A DNA stretch of 64,000 nt from Diadema setosum (Eukaryota; Echinodermata; Echinoidea; Diadematoida; Diadematidae): assembly GCA_033980235.1 (NCBI GenBank), contig CM067067.1, forward strand, positions 29,162,451-29,226,450. The letters run 5' to 3'. Shown here one piece after another: positions 46,660 through 57,439 of this stretch. Numbering within the stretch: the first letter of the stretch is position 1; every line of letters starts with the position of its first letter. Position numbers and translations under genes: made by a program. Under the pieces are notes generated by a model, which worked only from the letters and a program-made list of their open reading frames with translations, was not told where the DNA came from and searched no databases.

Positions 46660-47528
46660 CTGCTCCCAATGGTAAACAGTACCTTTAAATTCTGGTAGCT
46701 GAATAGCTTTGGAGTAAACTGACACACTACACTCTGTATGAAACTGAATTGTGGGAAGGTAAAAATAACATTTGAGAGGATCATAACCAACTGATGATGT
46801 TTTCTGATCAATTTTGATATTTGCATTAACTTGACTGTTAACTTGACAGTAACAAGTCATATCTGGTGTGATCTTCCATCGAACTGCACTTTCTTAAAAA
46901 CGGTAGAATCAGATAAACAATTTGCCCCAATCATATCCTTTTATGAAAAGACGTAGCATTTAGATATAGAGGGTATCTGTACATAAAATTTACTTGTAGA
47001 AACATTATGACAGAACTAGAAAAAAAAAACATTATTTGTTTCATTTTGGTTTGCTGTCATTAAAACACTTGGAAATAAACTATATCATACAAATGAATAG
47101 TGAAATTCGAGGACAAGTCATGCCTAAAGAAATGGAAAAAGCAACACCGGCATCTCTCTTGGCTTCTTTGAATACATTGTCTGGATTTTCCATGACTAAG
47201 AATTATATTACCAATAATTTGTAATGGTACTATGATCTTTTGCTATGGTTGCTGGTGCAGCATTACCATGAATTATATTCCATACATTTTGAGAGTGCAT
47301 GGTACAGTAAAGTTTATGCTGTATATAAATGAACATTTTAACTTTAATTCCCTAATTGCTACACCTGCAGACATAACTACATCATTCTTACATTCCTTCA
47401 ATGGAATGTAAAGCTGCGTTTACACCATGTTCCCGGCAACCACGGCAGCCCCGTTTCAGGCCACCATGGACAACACCGGATAGACTTGAAACAACATGGT
47501 GAGACAGGATAGGCAAATGCAACAGGCC

Positions 47529-47994
47529 ACAATAAGCCAGTTCAGAGTTCCACTCTGCGCATGAGCAGAAAAAAGGTCATTCGGACCAACAGGCACGTTG
47601 GTTTTTAAAGTCACTGGGATAAGCGTCTGTGATGTATGATTATGTATAATGATTATTCATGTAATCCTTATAAATGCTGCTTGCCAGCACATCCACCTGA
47701 CAGCAAAAGTGGTATTTGGCAATATCGATAGAAAGAGGTTGTTCTTACATTCAATGTAAGAAAATGAAATGGATGCTTTCCCAAGTGCTAATTGACGGAT
47801 CATTCTGGCCATCTGGTCTATGCGAGTTCATTCTTTGTTTAAGCAGGATTGATGAATACCATAAATCGTTGCGTAAAGCTTATGCATTATGTCGCTCTGA
47901 AAACGAGTGAAGAGCCCCTTAACCGACTGAGAAAAAAGAAAGGTCATTCGGACCAATGTGCCCATGAGCTAACTCCGAACTGGCTTATTGCTGT
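47529..47994. mobile_element. MITE with AATAAGCCAGTTC ends
   Basis: AATAAGCCAGTTCAGAGTT (about 47531) and AACTCCGAACTGGCTTATT (to about 47989) are inverses with one mismatch. GGTCATTCGGACC occurs inside both ends. The open frame from 47716 lies in its interior and is not recognised. Confidence 0.6.
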
Positions 47995-48501
47995 GGATGC
48001 CATGTCAGATTTTTTAACTATCAAAAAATTTGCCACAGCAGTCCAGGTGCTATTGAAGAATCGTGTATGCAGTGATAACATGCAGTGAACGGAACAAAAT
48101 ATGCACAAACTTTGCCGTCAGTAACAAAACTTGGAAGCTGTCCGTAGAGGGATGCAACTGAAAAAATTGATAGTCTAGCCTGACCAGACACCGTGAAAAC
48201 AGCGTCTGATAGCTACAGTGTATGTTCATCAGGGCGAGGACTGGAACGAACAAAACTAGAATGTAAAGGGGGGAGGAAAACATTGAGAATGTCGTGCATC
48301 TACCCACAGCACACTACAGTACGTTTCAGGCAAATTGGGCTGCTATAGCCGACTGACATACGATGTATGTTCTATGAAAATGCCAAGCAAGAAATGCAAT
48401 GTTCAGACAAGCCTCTTTACCAACCCTTTTGAGATGAAGATTATACCTTTATGTACTGTATTTGTAATATGACACGTCTGTATTCTTCTTGACTCTAACT
48501 A

Positions 48502-49076
48502 TTAGAGGAAACCCAGACCAAAACATAGATCATGGATTGAATGAAAGCAGCAATATTACACGTAGTTGATCTCATCAGTGAAAGTTTAAGGAAAATTGGA
48601 CATTCCGTTCAAAAGTTATGAATTTTTAAAGTTTTGCATTGTCATCAATGGACAAGGAGACTACTATAGTTCATGACATCATTGTGGACAATGATATACA
48701 GAAAACATAAAGAAAATTCAACATATTTTCACTTTTTCAGCATTATAAAAGAGCACTTGACTTACCTCTTTCAGAAAGCAGAGGGAATAATATTACCCTT
48801 ACCATATGTCAGTGGCTCGTCGATGGAGTAAGTACTTTCCATGAAAATGAAATTTTGTGGAATTCTCCCTTTAGATTTTCTTTATACTGTTGTCCACAAT
48901 AATGTCATGAACTGTAGTAGTCTCCTTATCCAGCAAATTACTGCACTGAAAATTCAAAATTCATAGTTCTTCTTTAATTGACTGTCCAGTTTTAATCAAA
49001 CTTACAGCTGATATGATCTACTAATATTGCTTCTTTCACTCAATCCAAATTCATTTTGGGTTTGGGTTTCCTTTAA
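48502..49076. mobile_element. Foldback MITE, family A, copy 3
   Basis: Same arm text as the copy at 28005 (gattgaatgaaagcagcaat, aagttatgaatttttaaagt and inverses), with ends eroded to TTAGAGGAAACCC at the left and GGGTTTCCTTTAA at the right. Confidence 0.83.
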
Positions 49077-49439
49077 TGTCACTAATTAATATTTTTACTT
49101 TGATGTAAGTCAAGTACTTGTATACACAGCATTCACAGGGCTGCCAACATTCACACATGATCACAATCAGGGAGATTTCACAGACCCAATAAGGGAGATA
49201 ATTAATCTATGACATGCATCTGTAAGCTAAAATAATAGCTGCAATCAGGTAGGATTTTGTACTCTGTTGACATGACATGAAGAGAAATTTCAGATTCTAA
49301 GAAGTTTCTTGCAAAGTCAGGAAGACTTTGCAGCTCTGCATTCACACCACTCTCAGGTACTCTCATGTTCCTTTGGTAGCTTCTAAATGCAGACTTGAAA
49401 CCTTTGTGTTTAGTTCCAGTTTCAAACATCAATTTGGCT

Positions 49440-50742
49440 TGACAGGATCATTTATCTTGGTCGGTTTAATGGCTTTAATATCACGTTGCTAAAGTACAGT
49501 ATTATTCAGACACTTTTGTGACACTGGGAGCATTAACCCAGTCCAGTGTTCAGATCACCAAGAAATGCATTGGGAAGTGGCTTGCACTGTTATACAAGTC
49601 GTACACTGTACATAACAGGAAGATTCAAGAGTTTCCTTGTAAGATTAAGAACATAAAATGGAGTTCTTGCACTCATCTGTGATCTTATCATATACTGTAG
49701 GTATTCAGCATGCAAAGTTGTCATCCTACAAGCTGCAGAAGACAGCACAGCAATAACAAAAAAAAAAAATTAATAAAAAGCATAGATATATTTATCAACT
49801 GTAAATTGTGTGTACACATGTATGTACAGTACATGTACTGAAGCCTAAAGGTACACAAAAATTCACATACAAAAAAAATTAAAGGCAAAATCATATCTTG
49901 TATAAAAAAAATGAAAAACTGCTCAAAGTTAGCATGCTATAATGTACACATTGTAAATCAAAGTTTTATTCTTAGGAGTTCAATCATATCTTCTTTTCAG
50001 ACAAATCTTCCTATTTTGGATGAAAAAAGAAGAAGAAATGACACTAAATATCACACAAACATAGCAATTGGCAGCTCTGAGCATGTCCACGGTCCTGATA
50101 CTCAGCATAAATTTGGTACTTCCACTTGTTCATTCTGATGTAATTGAGTACAAGTGTCTAATAGATACACTGTACACACTCTTGCATGATGGTATTTACT
50201 TTTGTGTATATCATATTGGAGATTACCATGGGGGTACCAATCTTGTGGTCCTTCTTGGGAAATTTTCTCATGTTAGGTTACATTTTTTTTTCTTTTTTTT
50301 TTTTTAGGTGAGAGCATCATACAACAAAAATACAGCATACATCCACTGATGTCTTATCAAATTTTTCATACAAAGTTCTCTAAATGGCAAAATACTGCAA
50401 ATGAATGTTTTCTGATAAGAATCATTAGAGTCTTGCCAATAATTATTATGCTGCTAGTAATTCTCACCAAAAAGTCTTGGTCAACACTGTAGCTCTGAAT
50501 CAACAACATTCATGCCTTAACTTTGTCAACATGCATTGCAGGTTATAGGTCCCTACAAAATATTGTAATTTCCACCATGCATGTGTATTTGTATAGTCAC
50601 TCATCACAAACAAAATGGCATGAGAACCCATGTTTCTGATCATGATAATCCTCCTGTACACAGCAAAGTTAAACTACATTATTTTCATTCACTATGCTTG
50701 ATATTATATTGCCATATATCTCTAGATAGCCTGCAAAAAGTG
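49440..50742. other. Intergenic, no gene recognised
   Basis: AT-rich with poly-T at 50283-50307. The adjoining stretch 49205-49435 is open for 77 codons on the minus strand, but I recognise no protein in it. Confidence 0.35.
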
Positions 50743-51174
50743 CATGGGTGTATGCAAGGGGGGGGGGGGGGGGTCGGGAGGGTCGTACGACCCCCCCCCC
50801 CCCCCCAAATTTTCAAAAGGTCCACTTTTTGTAAAAGACATGTTTGTTTTTTGAGGGCTTTTTACTCTATATAGGCCTACAACAGGAAAAAAAAAAGGTG
50901 ACCAGGTGGTGTAAATTTCGTAACTTAGTTTTAATATGGCATAATTTACCTTGTTTCTAAGCCCCACTGCCATGCCGAAAAAGTCACTTTTGTATGCACC
51001 AAATGGCCCCATTTTAAGATACAAAATTCAAAAACTCCCTACCGTGGGAGGGGGGACACCCCCCTCCCACACCCTCCCCCCCGCTCGGTCGCTCCGCTCC
51101 CTCGCAAAGGTAATAAAGGTCCAAAAATTTTGATTACGACCCCCCCCCCAGAAAAAATCCTGGATACACCCCTG
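50743..51174. mobile_element. hAT-like MITE with poly-G/poly-C core
   Basis: The right end inverted reads CAGGGGTGTATCCAGGATTT, a common hAT-type terminus; the left end is a diverged CATGGGTGTATGCAAGG. Inside are long G and C runs (50759-50773, 50791-50807) that form an inverted pair around GTCGTACGAC, and a GCTCGGTCGCTCCGCTCCC segment also seen near 57010 on the opposite strand. Confidence 0.65.
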
Positions 51175-51250
51175 AAGTGTAGACTATTTGAAAAGTCTTG
51201 TTTTTAAAAAGATAAATAATTTCAAATAATAGATACTGGCAGAGCAGAGC

Positions 51251-51661
51251 AGCAACAACAATGAAGGGATTATCAGATTAAGCTGAAATTGAGCATACTC
51301 TATTAACACATTCTGTCCATGATTAACACCAACTTTGAAAGCAGTGGCATTATGCTTTCAAAAGTTATCAGAGTTGAAAAGTGGAGAGTGTATATACTGT
51401 AGTTAAGGATTTTTCAAGAAATAAAAAGGTGCCTCTAAGTCATACCCGATCACACTACTCAAAGAAAAAAAAAATGGTTGTGGAAAAACTGCTGAAAACC
51501 CACTTTCCAATTCAGGAGATGATCCCAAACTCAAGAATATAAAAAGGTAAAAGGATAGCTCTTTCAGAAAATGTGAAAAAGTCAAAATTAACCTGGTCAA
51601 CTTGTTTCTCCTTTTCAAGTCCCTAATGCGACTTTTTGTTGGTTTTGTGATGCACGGTCAC
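51251..51661. mobile_element. GTGACC-type DNA element, copy 3 (right part only)
   Basis: Matches 19200-19600 over most of its length, including caacaatgaaggga at the left and the terminal gactttttgttggttttgtg with GGTCAC at the right. Confidence 0.8.
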
Positions 51662-51998
51662 CCTGTAAATTTACATGTATAACTATACAAATATACTGAT
51701 ATTGAGTGATAACACTGTTCTGTCAAAGTGTCGACACACTTTGTAGACGTCTACAAAGTCTAAAATCTAGCTTGGATAGGGATCTACGATCTACGATCTA
51801 GGGTCTAGACTTTAATAGGGATTGGCAGACAGTGCCACTACTTTCACAAGGATCACATTATATGAAACTCTTGGAAAACATTGTAAATTTGCATTCTCCT
51901 TCACATGTACACACAGGTTACCTTCAATCTTTACCTTTGTAAATTTTGGTTCAACTGGGAAGAATAAATTTCTGCTCACGTAAATTTATACTTAACGT

Positions 51999-52552
51999 TA
52001 GGCCTAATATAACTATACACAGCCCAGTCGCTGTACATGGTACGTCGCGACAGGGCTGTACGCGCGCGACCACCAACCACTAGTCTAGGAGAGCGACGTA
52101 ATCGTATTACGATAGCTTTGAATTTTGATACTTAACATCATTTTTGTCACCTCAAACTCAACGAGTATACTTTTCAATATTTACTCTACATCTGATGCTA
52201 TCGGTATTCAAATGTACGCAATGAAACTTACCGAAATTGATCATCATATCCAGCATGTCCACACGGTACACAATCTTTCACACCAGGCCTAACTATACAC
52301 AGCCCAGTCGCTGTACATGGTAATGTACGTCGCGACGTACCATACAGCGACTGGGCTGTGTATAGTTAGGCCTGGAGTAAATATTGAAAAGTATACTCGT
52401 TGAGTTTGAGGTGACAGATATGATGTTAAGTATCAAAATTCAAAGCTATTGTAATACGATTACGTCGCTCTCCTAGTGGTTGGTGGTCGCGCACGTACAG
52501 CCCTGTCGCGACGTACCATGTACAGCGACTGGGCTGTGTATAGTTAGGCCTA
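51999..52552. repeat. Large inverted repeat (foldback) with internal hairpin
   Basis: Arms 51999-52191 and 52372-52552 are inverses of each other with few changes. Outer ends are TAGGCCTAA...ACTATACACAGCCCAGTCG and its inverse. Between them lie 93 unique bases (52192-52284) and a separate 89-bp hairpin (52285-52373) built from the same terminal sequence. The arm end therefore occurs four times. Confidence 0.88.
52232..52274 (-). CDS. Candidate exon inside a foldback repeat (second in chain)
   Basis: 43 bases with a strong gtaagt donor. Joined in phase 1 to 53712-53793 it reads DCVPCGHAGYDDQF; another frame (IVYRVDMLDMMINF) is also open. The acceptor (gtgtgaaag) is poor and lies against the hairpin. 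No family recognised. Confidence 0.25.
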
Positions 52553-52699
52553 ATAGTAATATAGAGTAACTGCGTCAGTAAGCGGCCGTGCAGCCGTTCG
52601 CGGCAGGTACAACATATATGGTAATATACAGCTAAACACAGCATTGCACTGTCACATGCACACTACACATACACTAACATACTAGCAATCAACAAAAAC

Positions 52700-53230
52700 C
52701 AACCGATAAAATGGGCACGATCTCTGACGAAAGTGAAATTTTCTCACCTAAATGACAACATATCGCATCCAAAATGAAATTTTCGGTACTTCTTAACATA
52801 ACAGTTAAGAAACAATGGTCCAAGAAACTGGATTTTTTGTCGTTTTCTCGATGTTCAGGGATTTTGAAAACATATCCTCACGTAAAACAGAACTTTCGCG
52901 AGCCGATGTGGGCCGCCATTTTTTTCGGAAAATGGATGTTACCATCGAAAAAAAGTGAGAAAAACACGAGCAAGACATTACAACACCGCCAGAATTGCGA
53001 TCTTGTTTGCGGCCAATGCATGTGCGCACGCTATTTTCACGTGCTTTCGCAATGGGAATTGGCGCTTACGCAATGTTCGCGAGACATGTGAAGGCGTTCA
53101 GCCAAAGATCGCGGAGCACGCGCGTATTGCATAGGGATTGTACATCGTGCCGCAAGCAGAAATACTACGTCGCATATCGCCCTTATCGGCGAAAATTGTG
53201 CCGGGTTTTGCCCTGGTAAATCATGAAAAC
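52700..53230. other. CpG-richer segment, no gene assigned
   Basis: Contains AAAATGGCGGCC on the minus strand (about 52913-52924), which resembles initiator-plus-YY1 sequence near start codons, and clustered CG dinucleotides at 52985-53215. It could be a promoter region, but no transcript structure can be proven. Confidence 0.25.
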
Positions 53231-53711
53231 TGCGTTGGTCAACGGTAAATTTCTTTCATGAAAACAATTGCGTTAATGAATAATCTTCTCTATGATATAT
53301 GAAATGGTTGAAAATAATTTGCCTGATTTGTTTACACGTTGGAAAAACCCTCAACAATGCTTAAACTGCCGCAAACGGGATATTTTACTCTAGACACTAA
53401 TCCATCCAAGCTTTAAAGCTCGATTTCAGCTTAATATAATGCTTTGACATTCCTGTAACCAAACCTAGCTTTGTACGTAGATATAGAATTAGGAATAAAG
53501 TACATTAACTTTTACTAGATCTCTTGCTATAAATGAATTTTGTCAGCTAAGTGCAGGATGGATGTAGTGTAGCTGCAGCATGCATGCAGCGGGTCATATG
53601 GCGGACAATTAACTAACACCAAATAAAGGGCAATGGGACTGAAGGACCAGATGATCCACCTCTGTCTCGCTCCCACTGAATGGAGTGATATGGTGTTTAT
53701 TCTGACGTTAC

Positions 53712-53793
53712 CTGCACTGTATTCCTCTCTGGCCTGTTGTACAGCAGCCTCAGGAAATTCTGCTTGGTTAATATGACCTTCACCAACGCTCAT
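53712..53793 (-). CDS. Candidate first coding exon of an unrecognised minus-strand gene
   Basis: Opens MSVGEGHINQAEFPEAA and runs 27 codons plus one base to a gtaacg donor. Just upstream of the ATG lies ctaacatatcag, preceded by a pyrimidine stretch, so it may instead be an internal exon starting at 53798. The sequence 53860-54030 beyond is richer in CpG than its surroundings, compatible with a promoter. I do not recognise the peptide. Confidence 0.35.
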
Positions 53794-54030
53794 ATTTTCT
53801 GATATGTTAGGGAAATACTTTAAAATAGGTAATCATGCTGTATTCTGCAGCCTTAATCAGTCTGTAGCCGGTACTCTTCGCATTGACGATCTGCGTTACT
53901 GTACTGCTGCACAGTTTTCCTCATGTATTGTTTATCGATCCGATGTTGTATTATCATTGTATGCAAGAGAAGGCACCTCATCCAGTGCAGTCGCGGCATT
54001 AGAGAGGGCGTGCCGTGTTGTGCGTTCCTA

Positions 54031-54175
54031 CAAATTGACACAAACTAATGCAAACTGATGCAAACTGACGCAAACGAGAATGCAAACTCAATGCAAACTC
54101 AATGCAAACTCAATGCAAACTACTGATTAATGCAAACTAAGGCAAATTACTAATTAATGCAAACTAATACAAACC
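54031..54175. repeat. Short tandem array of ATGCAAACT units
   Basis: About 12 copies of a 10-12 bp unit close to aatgcaaactca, degenerating at both ends. A short related run lies at 55255-55290. Confidence 0.9.
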
Positions 54176-54179
54176 GCTA

Positions 54180-56990
54180 GCGGTGAAAATTAGGGTTAAT
54201 TACAGCACCTGGACCTGGCTCTTCCCAGGCCACTCTAGCCCTCTCGAAACAGATATTGATCAAGTAAATCCATCCTCTATCGAAGAATGACTAAAGTCAC
54301 GTTTACTTCAGTAGGACCTACATCAAGCATCTCACCTCAACAGTCAACAATAACTCGGGAAAAAAACCCATTGTATTGAAAAATCATCAAATTCATATTC
54401 TTTTTGACCAAACCAAGGAGGTTTTTGGACTCTTCCAACTGGCTGTAATTATTCAAACAGTTGTCAGATTTCTATTGATGTACAAAAGAATTCCACAGGT
54501 GTACTTGTGCCTTTGATGATCGATGTTCCATAAGCCGCCGTCTTGCTGAGCAATCTGAAGATTCATTTTTAACGTTATCATGTTGACCATATTTTGCTTA
54601 TTTGTTTATTAAATGAAATGAAATTTCACTTAATAATAAAGCATGTAAAACAAAAGTCAATTCCGTTCAGAAATATGCGCATAAGTGTAAATCAGAGCTG
54701 TATTATGTGAAAATGTTTAAAACTGTACCATCCTGGAAAGCTGGTTTTATCACTTTTCGACTTAATTTCCCCAAATGAAACTAATATGTAATAATCTTCA
54801 AATATAATTATTTATTGATAGATACATCAGATTAGTGCCTGTATATGCCCAATCGAGTAATTTTCATCTTCATTTCAGCATTTTTTCCTCAATTTCTGTT
54901 CGCGCATCCTCGTGTCTGTACCACCTATCCCTTTTATAAGAAGGGATAGCGAAAAGTAATTACCATCACAAAGAGATATCTTCCTTTGAAAGTGGCTGGT
55001 GATTATGCAATGAGACACGAGTCAATTGTCTTCGTATCGGCACGGCAGATCCTGTTTGGCACATGCTTCAAATATTTTTGAGCGGCGGCTTCGAACGTAG
55101 ATCAAAGTGAATAACTCTGTTGTATACTCCATCTCTTCAACCTCCTTGCCCATACACAGCTCCCCTGCTCCAAGATACAACGCTATCCTAGGGTCTTTAC
55201 TATGTGAAAACCAAGTAATATCGATTACAAATATCGGAAAATGACACCCCGAAATACTAATTAATGCAAACTCAACGCAAACTGCAAGAAATGTAGTGTA
55301 ATTCCATTACAATACCGCTTGCTTGCGAGTTCACCTGTGTATATTTTTATGCATGCCTTCTTCTTTTGTTCTGCTTCCTTGAGCCCTAACTCATGCATTC
55401 TTATGGTGCTGACTCTGCCATGTCATCATCCTTTTTCATTGCAATTTGTTCTAAATTTTGAAAATATTCTTATTCTTCATCCCAATTACCACATATTCTG
55501 AAACTCTGTCCTCAGTATAATTTATAGCTGTTCAAATGTAAAAATCTGAAAATTATCCGGAGGTTTCCCTTAACGGGTACTATTGAAGAGTCTAATTGCA
55601 AATGGAATGAAAAAATTCGGATATCGGTTTGTTTTGCATTTTGCAGACTGCTGTCGTTTGCCAGATCTCAACCAACAGAAACATTGATGAAGGGGGTGTT
55701 GGGGGTCCCTCAAGATATTCACTACTTTCCTAAGAATTTTTCCTTTAATTTCTAGGAATCAAATTCCTATAGAAATTGAACATTTTTTTCCCATTGCGAT
55801 GAGAATAAAAGTGGTGATGAATTTCATTACCTTTTCATTGCAGCCTCCTAGTGAACATCGAAAGAAATACTGAATAAGATATCACAGGAAATACCCAAAA
55901 AGAAGGTGGATCAATAATAAATATTGTGAAATGAGGACAGTCATTTCCAGTTAAACCAAGTTTTGTAGTCATATAAATAAATGACACATGTTTAGATGAC
56001 TATAGTATTTTGTCCTTTTCTTAGTTACTGCATAAGCCTTTTTCCAGGCCGTGACTTCTTTTCACTCTTCCCCTCTTTCTCTTCATTTCTCCTCCTCTCA
56101 CTCTCATCTCCATTTTCCTTCATTCTTTGTTCACTTGCCATTATGCATATATTTCCGAACGTCGAGCTCTGTTTTTTTTTTCCCCGTTGTTTTTCTGTAC
56201 TATTTTGTGACTCGTATTTCTTTCATTCTATAGATTTGTACAGCTGGGTCCTTCTCACTACCCCCTCCCTTATATTTCTCCCCCTGCCATATTTTCCTTC
56301 TACTTTTTTTTTTTTTGGGGGGGGAACCCTGTATCGTGTATTAATAGATCTGTATTTATTACATTTCTGTACATTTTCTTTGTTCTTTTTATCAATCGTA
56401 CTTCACTCTCGTTTACTTTATCATAGTTATTTTATATATTTTCAAAGTTACTTGCAAGTCTGTTTGCATTATTGAATTGATCACGTGAAATATGACTTTA
56501 ATAACATTGGACTCCGATACCCAGAATATGGGTTGTTGAGTGAAGTATAATTTTAACTTTCTACTAATCACAGCACTGCAAACACGTACAAGGAAGGTGT
56601 CGATCGATTAACAGGTTCTGAAATACAAACTCCTGAGCGCAGTTGGTCGTAAAATATGTTTCCCACAAATTACTGACAATTACTGTACAGAAACAATCAA
56701 AATCACATAAGCTATATTAATAGTTGCCTTTGCATGTTAGTAATTCCATCAATGTTTGTTCTCAACAGGTAAAACTAAACAAATTTATATGCACCTTATT
56801 TGACACATCGACAGTCTATATTTTATTTAAGAGACAATAATAAGAGGAATAAAATATCACAACAATGTTATGTTTGAAATGTTAAATCCTTCTGTTCGAT
56901 ATTCGCTCCCCTCTTGTTTAAGGTAGTAATATTACTTTGATGTCGAATATTATTTAACGATTTGGCTATAAAATGGTATCATTTAAATAA
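54180..56990. other. Intergenic, no gene recognised
   Basis: Mostly AT-rich single-copy-looking sequence. 56040-56480 is strongly pyrimidine-rich on the plus strand, which produces a long but implausible open frame. A poly-T/G junction lies near 56305. Confidence 0.4.
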
Positions 56991-57439
56991 CCTTCTTGTA
57001 TTAATTCTTACATTGAACCCGAGCGAGCGGAGCGTGGGAGGGAGGGGGAGGGTGTGGGAGGGGGGATGTACCCCCTCCCACGGTGAGAACTTTTTGCATT
57101 TTGATGTTGTAGATGGTGCAATCTGATGCATCTTTTTGCACGTTTTATCGACTTGAAAAAGTCCCACTTGTTTAAGGAAGAATAATATTTTGATGTAGCT
57201 TGTTGTTGAAGAATTTGCCTAAAATGGTATCATTCAAATAAATTTCTTGTATTAATTCTTACATTGAATATCTGTCTTACCTTTTTTTTACCGTAAACTT
57301 TTCTTATATTCCATCCAAAGTATGCACGGGGATCGTTGACTTGAATTTTAAAAAGATGCAAAAGCTTTCTTGTATGTATTGGGGAGGGGAGGGGCCGTTA
57401 TACCCCTTCCCACCTATACCCCCCCCCCCCCCCCCCCCC

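Noticed and set aside
49202..49435. 77-codon minus-strand open stretch with unbiased composition
   Set aside because: No recognisable family, no convincing splice sites, and it could not be joined to the other candidate exons.
54031..54175. CRISPR-like direct repeats
   Set aside because: Units are 10-12 bp without spacers of constant length, and the genome is clearly eukaryotic.
55996..56475. 159-codon plus-strand frame rich in Phe, Ser and Leu
   Set aside because: Strong pyrimidine bias of one strand explains the absence of stops; no domain, no splice context.
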